Shown: positions 1 through 5,260 of the stretch, one piece after another
Layout of the letters: each line of letters begins with the position of its first letter
Numbering within the stretch: the first letter of the stretch is position 1
NCBI GenBank assembly: GCA_934725735.1
Contig: CAKVCP010000141.1
Location: forward strand, 1-5,260
Source: an uncultured Thermoguttaceae bacterium
GTDB taxonomy: Bacteria > Planctomycetota > Planctomycetia > Pirellulales > Thermoguttaceae
Direction: 5' to 3'
DNA length: 5,260 nt
Made by a program: the position numbers and the translations under genes
The notes under the pieces: generated by a model
What the model saw: the letters and a program-made list of their open reading frames with translations, nothing else
Databases searched by the model: none
What the model was told of the DNA's origin: nothing

Positions 1-90
1 ATTCGAAGGACTGTCGTCAATCCCTACGCAAGGAATTACGGCGTGGACTTTGAAAGCGCGTTATTGGACTTTGCAAAAAAATTTCTTTGA
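1..90 (+). CDS. C-terminal end of an unidentified protein (5' partial)
   Basis: The first reading frame is open from the left edge to a TGA at 88-90. It gives a 29-residue tail that begins IRRTVVNPYARNYGVDF and ends ALLDFAKKFL. The codon choice (GTC, GGC, GAC, GCG) and the amphipathic, helix-like ending resemble a genuine protein C-terminus and match the style of the downstream gene. Frame 2 is also open, to a TAA at 109-111, but its translation is rich in Trp, Phe and Thr and looks less natural. I do not recognise the family, and 29 residues are too few to assign one. If real, the gene lies 43 bases upstream of the peptidase on the same strand, so the two could be co-transcribed. Confidence 0.45.
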   Translation: MRRTVVNPYARNYGVDFESALLDFAKKFL

Positions 91-113
91 TTTTTCTCGC
101 GATACTATATAAG
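87..113 (+). promoter_or_regulatory. Possible sigma-70-like promoter for the peptidase gene
   Basis: The stretch before the peptidase start is AT-rich. A TTGATT (87-92) could be a -35 box, with TATAAG (108-113) or the overlapping TACTAT (103-108) as a -10 box. The spacing for the first pair is 15 bases, shorter than the ideal 17. The -35 candidate overlaps the stop codon of the putative upstream gene. This is a weak pattern-level call, and read-through from upstream is an equally good explanation. Confidence 0.25.
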
Positions 114-121
114 TAGTTTCC

Positions 122-127
122 AAGGAG
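122..127 (+). promoter_or_regulatory. Shine-Dalgarno site of the peptidase gene
   Basis: AAGGAG sits six bases before the ATG at 134. It is a near-perfect Shine-Dalgarno at good spacing. It fixes the start codon and so confirms that the hydrophobic signal-peptide region belongs to the protein. Confidence 0.85.
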
Positions 128-133
128 ACTTTT

Positions 134-2294
134 ATGAAACAATATTACAAATTGAGCGCTTCTAAAAAGAAAGCGTTGTCTTTACTCCTAGGCGCCTTTG
201 CTGCGGTTTTGCTTTTTCAGAATCAAACCGCTTATTCCCAAGAGTTTAATATGAAAAGACCTGTCGCGAAAAAAGGCGATCAAAAGGACGTCTACTTTGG
301 CGTCTCAGTCGCCGACCCGTATCGGTGGATGGAAACGGAGAAAACTCCGGAGATACTTAAATGGATTGAAGAAGAAAACGCCTTGACGCAATCCGTTCTC
401 AGCCAAATCCCCTTGCGCGACGAGCTACGCAAGGAAATGACGGAGTGCTACGATTACGAAAAACAAGGAGCTCCAAGCAAACACGGTTCAAGATATTTTT
501 ACTTCAAGAACTCGGGACTTCAAAACCAGTCAGTCCTCTATTACAAAACGGCCCTCGACGCAGAAGAGCGTCTGTTCTTGGATCCGAACACTCTGTCAGA
601 CGACGGCACTGTCGCTCTCTCCGACGTTTCATTCTCAAAGGATGGACGTTACGCCGCTTTTGCGATCTCCACTAGCGGTTCCGACTGGCGAGATATTTTT
701 GTCATGGACGTCGAGACGGGAGAGAGATTAAAAGACTCTATCTCGTGGGCTAAGTTCACCAATATCGCTTGGTTTGGCGACGGGTTCTTCTACAGTCGTT
801 ACGACGCGCCGAAAAAAGGCGAGGAATTCACCGCGAAAAACGAATATCAGAAGATTTTCTACCATAAGTTAGGCGATTCTCAAGATCAAGACGCGCTCGT
901 CTTCGTCGACCTTGACAATCCTTCCAGAAACTGCGTCGCCGAAGTCGACGACGATGAAAAATGGTTGTTCATCTATCAGAACGAATCAACCTATGGACAG
1001 AGAGTAATCTTTACGGAACTCAACGACTCCGTCAATCTTAAAGAACTGGAATTCAACACTCTTTTCCCGGATTTTTCCGCTGAATCGGGAATCGTCGCCG
1101 TTCATGACGGACTCTTCTATCTCTCCACTGACTATCAAGCTTCGAATCGTCGTCTTGTAAAAATCGATCCCCGTCAGCCGGAGCCGGAACACTGGGTCGA
1201 CGTGATTCCGGAATCTGAAAATCTGCTTGAGAGCGTTCGACCTATTGGCAACCGACTCATTGTCACCTATCTTAAAGACGCGGCGGACGAATGTTACTTC
1301 TATTCCTACGACGGTCAAAGGCTTGCGGAGTTAACTCTTCCAACCCTCGGCGTCGTCGGTTTCTCCGGCAAGAAGGACGATCCAGAGTTCTTCTACACCT
1401 TCACTTCTTTCGTCTATCCCGCAACGGTCTATCGATATGATCTGACGACAGGAACGTCGACCCTTTGGCGAGCGCCTAAAGTATCTTTCAACCCCGAAGA
1501 TTACGCGACGGAAAGACAATGGTACGTCAGTAAAGACGGAACGAAGGCGCCGATCTTCATCACCTACAAAAAGGGTATGAAAAAGGACGGGAAGAACTCG
1601 ACGATTCTTTACGGTTACGGCGGTTTTAATATCAGCATGACGCCCTCCTTCAAACCCACGCGAATCCCCTACCTCAATCATGGCGGCGTCTATGCAGTCG
1701 CCATTTTGCGCGGAGGCGGGGAATACGGTGAAGATTGGCATAAGGCCGGAACGAAGCTCCAGAAACAAAACGTCTTCGACGACTTCATTTCCGCCGCCGA
1801 ATTCCTCATCAAAGAAGGATACGCTTCCAAAGAAACCCTCGCGATTAACGGCGGTTCCAACGGCGGACTCCTCGTCGGCGCGGCGCTAACGCAGCGTCCT
1901 GATCTCTTTGCCGCCGCAGTCCCTCAAGTCGGCGTTCTTGACATGCTGCGTTATCACAAATTTACGATCGGGTGGGCCTGGGCGACCGACTACGGAACCA
2001 GCGAAGAAAGCGAAGAAATGTTCAAATACCTTCTCGCCTACTCCCCTCTTCACAACGTCAAAAAGGGCGTCAAGTATCCTCCCACTATGGTCATGACATC
2101 CGACCATGACGACCGTGGTTCCCGCGCACTCGATGAAATTCGGCGCAACTTTGCAAGAACTAGCGGATCCCTCAAGCGTCGTTATCGTTCGAATTGAATC
2201 GAAAGCGGGACATGGAGCTGGAAAACCGACGGCAAAGATCGTTGAAGAAGCCGCCGATATTTACTCCTTCATACTCTACTTTACGCAGCGGTAA
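134..2294 (+). CDS. Exported prolyl oligopeptidase (S9A), frameshifted near the C-terminus
   Basis: This is a serine peptidase that cleaves short peptides after proline. A Sec signal peptide (KKK, hydrophobic run about residues 14-28, likely cleavage after TAYS at residue 35) indicates export, probably to the periplasm. The seven-bladed propeller domain spans roughly residues 40-450, starting with the family motif DPYRWME. The alpha/beta-hydrolase domain follows: GYGGFN (Tyr495, oxyanion hole), RGGGEYG, GGSNGG with nucleophile Ser575, Trp616 in the proline pocket (equivalent to human PREP Trp595), and DHDDR with catalytic Asp659 and Arg661. Directly after Arg661 the frame is lost. The open frame ends at 2197 (687 residues) with a 26-residue unrelated Arg-rich tail. 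The family continuation, VVPAHSMKF to GHGAGKPTAK with the catalytic His at 2211-2213, lies one frame over and stops at 2292-2294. The restored protein would be about 720 residues, normal for the family. As read, the product lacks the triad His and should be inactive. The alternatives are a sequencing error or a recent pseudogene. The family call is very sure. Confidence 0.93.
2114..2120 (+). other. Frameshift point in the peptidase gene (probable loss of GT)
   Basis: The sequence reads CGTGGTT. Adding one GT (CGT GTG GTT) restores the family-standard DDRVVPAHS, so a two-base deletion in a short GT repeat is the simplest explanation. A one-base skip would also re-enter the right frame but would give DDRVPAHS, one residue short of the family pattern. 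The conserved sequence resumes immediately on both sides, so little or no decay has built up since the change. Confidence 0.85.
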
Positions 2295-2333
2295 TTAAAC
2301 GCGATCCTAAGACGCTCTCTTTGATTTGACCAT

Positions 2334-2372
2334 AAACGCGAGAATCCGTTGATCTTCTCGCGTTTTTCTTTT
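2334..2372 (+). terminator. Rho-independent terminator after the peptidase gene
   Basis: A perfect 11-bp stem (AAACGCGAGAA at 2334-2344 pairing with TTCTCGCGTTT at 2355-2365) encloses a 10-base loop and runs into a T-rich tract (TTTTTCTTTT) on the plus strand. It begins 39 bases after the restored peptidase stop at 2294 and ends next to the stop of the convergent flippase gene. The same hairpin forms in the minus-strand transcript, but only three Ts belong to that side and ATGG follows, so termination in that direction would be weaker. Confidence 0.8.
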
Positions 2373-3992
2373 CTAGTCAGACAAATGAAGACGCTTTTGT
2401 ACGGCTCTTCGCACAAAGTCGCGTTCCCCTCTCTTCATCCCCAACGCCATAATCCAAAACGCGTAGAAGAAAAACGAAATCCCCCCGAAAAGCGCGATCG
2501 ACCAGTAGGTCGGTTGACAGAAACGCAAGCACCAATATCCGGGAAGAATCAAACCGCCTATGGCAATCAACGTCGACGAAAGTTGGCGTTTCCAATATGT
2601 ATGCAGCTCTTCTCCGATCACTGCGCAAACGACGTTCGGAAGCCAGAAATAATAGATTGCCAAACCAGGAAGAGCCGTTCCGATCGCCACGCCCTTGAGT
2701 CCCCAACCGGCCTTTACAAGAACGACACTCAAAAGGACGTTGAAAACGCCGTGCAAAAGCGCTCCTAAAGCCAACGGTTCATGACGCGCTAGTCCCTGAA
2801 GAAGACGCATATTCACTTCGGAGGCTCCACGATAGAGACCTTGAGAGGCTACGACAATCGCAAGGGGCCAATACGCGCAGAGATACTCCGCGCCGATCCA
2901 TCGTTCTATAAAAAAACGCCCCAAGATCAAAATGCCAAACGCGCCAAAGAGTCCGCCGTAAGTCGACGCCCGAGTGATCAACGCTCGAGATTCATGGAAT
3001 GGCGCGGAAAGGCGCTCTACCCGATCGGTATCTCCAAGCATTGCCCGAAAAATGGAAGAGAACGGAGTCTTTTTCTCTTCGGACTTAGCGTCCTCCGTCG
3101 TTCGTTCAAGAGCGCCGAGATGGGCAAACCAGTTCGTTTCCCAGGACGAACCTTCCGTCAAAAAAGAGTTGTAATAGCTCGTTAAGACGACGACCGCAAG
3201 ATTGTAACGCGTCACGTCCTCCATCGACAACAGAAACGCGATCAGTATCAAATCGCTGCGCGTCACGAGAATCTCGCCTGCTTGAGCAAGGAAGGTAAAG
3301 AAACCGTAATTAAAAAGCGCGCGAATTCGTTGGCGGCGAAAATAACGCAAAGAGAATCGAAACTCTGGCACAACGCGACGAACGATCGCTAACCATACAA
3401 TAAGTTGTCCAAGCGTCAGCAAACTGTTCGCGACAAGAAGCGCTACGACGCCTCCGCCCAACCAAAGCGCGACGACATTGACGACTCCGTACGCAATCCG
3501 CGTCATTAACGACACGAAGCCTGTGATTTCTTGACGCAACGCTCCCCTCAACACGCCGCAGAACCCGTCGGAGATCTTAGAAATCGCAAACGCCAATCCC
3601 GCGAAGAAAAGCGCCGTTCCCAGCGTCCCCGTCTCGTCGATTTGAGGACCTATAAAGAAAGCCGCTCCGTACGCCGCGCAAGACGTCAAAAAAACGAGCC
3701 CCGAGATTCCCCCGAAGAGGACGATCGCCGTACTCCCGATCTCGTTCATTCCGCGCCAATCTTGACGCGTGTAGCAACGTGTGACAAAACGACTTGTCGT
3801 CGTCGTCAGACCAAAATCAAGAAGTCCGCACCACCCCGCAAAGAGGGACGCCAGCGCAAAAACGCCATACGACTGATCTCCCAAAACGGAAAGCATATAC
3901 GGAGTCAGAAATAATCCGAATCCAATGCGAACGACAAGCGCTCCGCATGAAAGCCAGGCGCCTTCAAGAAGTCGTGTTGAGGGCTTTTTCAT
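2373..3992 (-). CDS. Polysaccharide/oligosaccharide flippase, Wzx-like (MOP superfamily)
   Basis: This is a 539-residue inner-membrane protein, likely to move lipid-linked glycan units from the cytoplasmic to the periplasmic face for surface polysaccharide assembly. About 14 hydrophobic helices can be seen, roughly at residues 12-34, 42-62, 86-115, 124-140, 157-180, 181-206, 228-254, 262-278, 340-360, 370-386, 405-427, 432-456, 470-490 and 494-517. This is the usual MOP flippase count. The N-terminal pattern, with R22, TPYMLSVLG and then YGVFALA, is typical of the family (compare 'lgxxxyGxxa'). Between helices 8 and 9 lies an unusually long charged segment (about 283-338, with EDAKSEEKK). The ATG at 3992 is preceded at once by an in-frame TGA, so no earlier start exists. 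The Shine-Dalgarno is weak (GGAC or TGGG). No glycosyltransferase or polymerase gene is visible next to it. Glycan specificity cannot be read from the sequence. Peptidoglycan-lipid or teichoic-type export is a less likely alternative. Confidence 0.88.
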   Translation of the reverse strand: MKKPSTRLLEGAWLSCGALVVRIGFGLFLTPYMLSVLGDQSYGVFALASLFAGWCGLLDFGLTTTTSRFVTRCYTRQDWRGMNEIGSTAIVLFGGISGLVFLTSCAAYGAAFFIGPQIDETGTLGTALFFAGLAFAISKISDGFCGVLRGALRQEITGFVSLMTRIAYGVVNVVALWLGGGVVALLVANSLLTLGQLIVWLAIVRRVVPEFRFSLRYFRRQRIRALFNYGFFTFLAQAGEILVTRSDLILIAFLLSMEDVTRYNLAVVVLTSYYNSFLTEGSSWETNWFAHLGALERTTEDAKSEEKKTPFSSIFRAMLGDTDRVERLSAPFHESRALITRASTYGGLFGAFGILILGRFFIERWIGAEYLCAYWPLAIVVASQGLYRGASEVNMRLLQGLARHEPLALGALLHGVFNVLLSVVLVKAGWGLKGVAIGTALPGLAIYYFWLPNVVCAVIGEELHTYWKRQLSSTLIAIGGLILPGYWCLRFCQPTYWSIALFGGISFFFYAFWIMALGMKRGERDFVRRAVQKRLHLSD

Positions 3993-4025
3993 TCATACCC
4001 AGTCCATTAATAACCATTGCTCCCC

Positions 4026-4062
4026 AAAAATTAAGCGCCGTCGCAAGGGGGACGGCGCTTAA
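4026..4062 (-). terminator. Rho-independent terminator after the HzsA-related gene
   Basis: A perfect 12-bp inverted repeat, TTAAGCGCCGTC (4031-4042) and GACGGCGCTTAA (4051-4062), encloses an 8-base loop. Read on the minus strand it is followed directly by TTTTT (4030-4026). It starts 20 bases after the TAA of the HzsA-related gene at 4083. The GC-rich stem and T-run make this a textbook intrinsic terminator. It separates that gene from the flippase, whose ATG is 33 bases beyond the T-run. The flippase therefore needs a promoter in this very short space, or is expressed by read-through. Confidence 0.85.
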
Positions 4063-4082
4063 CCTCGAAACGCGCGCTCTTT

Positions 4083-5260
4083 TTACGGAGCATAGAGCTC
4101 GCAAGGTTCTACGTCGAGCAACGGCCAGACGAGTTCTCCCTTCATTTGAGATTCTTCGTCCTGGAAAGCGCCTAATCGCAACGCGTTGGCGTCGAGCCAA
4201 AGAATAAACGCATGGCGTTCCGACTCAGAAACGCTATCGATGTGATTCTCGTCGAAAAGAATCGTACCGAGCCGCGATTCTGACGCGCCAACGCGTCCTG
4301 GTCGCGCGCGTGATCCGCCATGAACGCCCGTCGTCGTCAGACCGCCGCGCATCGAACCGCTATAGTAATAGACGTAAGGACGAAAATCCTCGTGATCCAT
4401 CTTTTGGAACGCGACGTCCTTTTCAATATGGCACGGAATGCAGCTCTTTTCCGTTATGGGCTTAATGAGTCGATAGAAGTTGATCGGCTCGACGGGACCG
4501 CATTCTGGTTCAATCTTCGACGCAGGACGTTGGAACGCAAGGGGTTGAGACGTCGTCTCAACGTTGCGAACGCTTTCTTCCGTCGGCTCGTGGCAACCCA
4601 CGCAAACGAGATTTTCGCCTGGATGAACGAACGCAACCGCGCGCATTGTTTGCACCGCCATATTCTTCTCGTCCAGGGCCTGGAAAATCAGCTGCTTGCC
4701 ATAAGGAGCCTCAAAAAACGCGCTTCCGTCTTCTTCTACTGGAACCGTGCCCAGAGGAATTCTGGGCGTATTTTCAGTAGCAAAACCAACAAAGGGAGTA
4801 TCCATCCATGGATTGGATTTCGGAATGACCTGAAGAACGCGCAAACGTTTAATTGGACGATCTTCAGGGAAGGGAAGATCGTGAATATTCACATTCACCA
4901 CCCCGATCGTCGCCGTCTTGTCCGCGTCGACGAAATCCTCGCCCTGAGCGGTTTGCTGCGGAACAACAGGCGGTCGTTGACGCGCGCGAAGCGGGATCGG
5001 TTCCGAAAGTCGCACGCGCGGGTCGTAACCTATCGGGAGAAGCTCTCGTTCGCAGAGAAGTTCTTCGTTGCCGTAACGATCAAGCATCACGAGATCTTCC
5101 CAACTGTTGCAGAGAAAAAGGTCTTCGCTAAGCGCCCATGGAGCTCCATAACGATACTGACTGCGGTCTACGCTCTCTGATTCAGGAAAAGGTTCATAGG
5201 GGGTAATCCGTTTAATTTGACTCATGTGGTTGTCATTGGGAACGCGTAGATCAAGAATAC
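4083..5260 (-). CDS. HzsA-related (hydrazine synthase alpha-like) di-haem c-type protein, 5' partial
   Basis: The frame is open from the right edge to TAA at 4083-4085, about 392 residues. The first ATG (5225) has no Shine-Dalgarno and is preceded by open sequence (ILDLRVPNDNH), so the true start lies outside the window. Counting from that Met, two haem-binding motifs appear: CVGCH at 208-212 and CIPCH at 262-266. Around them are features I recognise from planctomycete HzsA-like proteins: PWALSEDLFL with LVMLDRYGNEELL near the start, PIPLRARQRPPV, a VPVEEDGSAFFEAP domain, SESRLGTILFDENH, the ILWLDANA segment, and a GAFQDEE to GELVWPLLD tail. Family members usually have an N-terminal signal peptide and beta-propeller, both presumably beyond the edge. 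The likely location is the periplasm or outer surface, and the likely role is electron transfer or an unknown redox reaction. True hydrazine synthase activity is not supported, since no partner subunits are seen. The family call is from motif memory, fairly sure; function is unknown. Confidence 0.82.
   Translation of the reverse strand, partial: ILDLRVPNDNHMSQIKRITPYEPFPESESVDRSQYRYGAPWALSEDLFLCNSWEDLVMLDRYGNEELLCERELLPIGYDPRVRLSEPIPLRARQRPPVVPQQTAQGEDFVDADKTATIGVVNVNIHDLPFPEDRPIKRLRVLQVIPKSNPWMDTPFVGFATENTPRIPLGTVPVEEDGSAFFEAPYGKQLIFQALDEKNMAVQTMRAVAFVHPGENLVCVGCHEPTEESVRNVETTSQPLAFQRPASKIEPECGPVEPINFYRLIKPITEKSCIPCHIEKDVAFQKMDHEDFRPYVYYYSGSMRGGLTTTGVHGGSRARPGRVGASESRLGTILFDENHIDSVSESERHAFILWLDANALRLGAFQDEESQMKGELVWPLLDVEPCELYAP

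Noticed and set aside
2108..2120. Programmed ribosomal frameshifting to make the full peptidase
   Set aside because: There is no slippery heptamer, no stop codon next to the shift point and no known precedent in this family. A +1 skip would also leave the product one residue short of the conserved motif, so an indel fits better.
2106..2294. Separate small plus-strand gene starting at the ATG at 2106
   Set aside because: Its sequence is the conserved C-terminus of the prolyl oligopeptidase (VVPAHS, GHGAGKPTAK) displaced by the frameshift, not an independent gene.
3964..4018. Possible 17-codon leader peptide (MVINGLGMNEKALNTTS) overlapping the flippase start on the minus strand
   Set aside because: It starts after the terminator and overlaps the flippase ATG in another frame, but it has no clear ribosome site, no regulatory codon runs and no family resemblance. 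Chance is sufficient to explain it.
4320..5180. Long plus-strand open frame (286 codons) antisense to the HzsA-related gene
   Set aside because: Its translation is Arg-rich and low in recognisable structure, and it has no good Shine-Dalgarno. It lies wholly opposite a gene with clear haem motifs, so it is a codon-bias shadow.
4083..5260. Evidence for anammox hydrazine synthesis
   Set aside because: Only an alpha-like protein is seen. The Tyr expected after the haem motif of HzsA is absent, no HzsB or HzsC-like genes are visible, and HzsA-related proteins are common in non-anammox planctomycetes.
1..5260. CRISPR array, insertion sequence, tRNA, phage or defence genes
   Set aside because: No direct repeat series, terminal inverted repeats, transposase motifs or tRNA-like folds were seen. 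The only clear inverted repeats are the two terminators.

Overview
This 5,260-base window has moderate GC and reads as an ordinary bacterial chromosome segment. It probably comes from the Planctomycetota or a close relative in the PVC group. That guess rests mainly on the protein at the right edge, which resembles the HzsA-related (hydrazine synthase alpha-like) c-type cytochromes that are abundant in planctomycetes. It is also consistent with a Sec-exported prolyl oligopeptidase and loosely packed, mostly single-gene units. No mobile element, CRISPR array, tRNA or rRNA is visible.

Layout from left to right. (1) Bases 1-90 look like the last 29 codons of an unidentified plus-strand gene. (2) Bases 134-2294 (+) encode an exported prolyl oligopeptidase of family S9A with a strong Shine-Dalgarno. 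Its reading frame breaks right after the catalytic-Asp motif DHDDR, so the uninterrupted frame stops at 2197 without the catalytic His. The missing C-terminus, including GHGAGKPTAK, is intact in the next frame up to 2294. (3) A hairpin plus T-tract at 2334-2372 lies between this gene and the convergent next one. (4) Bases 2373-3992 (-) encode a 14-helix polysaccharide flippase of the MOP/Wzx type. (5) A near-ideal intrinsic terminator lies at 4026-4062. (6) Bases 4083-5260 (-) are the C-terminal part of an HzsA-related di-haem protein whose start lies beyond the right edge.

The three main genes do not form an obvious pathway. The terminator between the cytochrome and the flippase argues against a single transcript even though both are on the minus strand. 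All likely products work at or outside the inner membrane: an exported peptidase, a lipid-linked glycan flippase and a presumably exported haem protein. The most notable observation is the frameshift inside the peptidase's catalytic triad. I found no convincing undescribed system.
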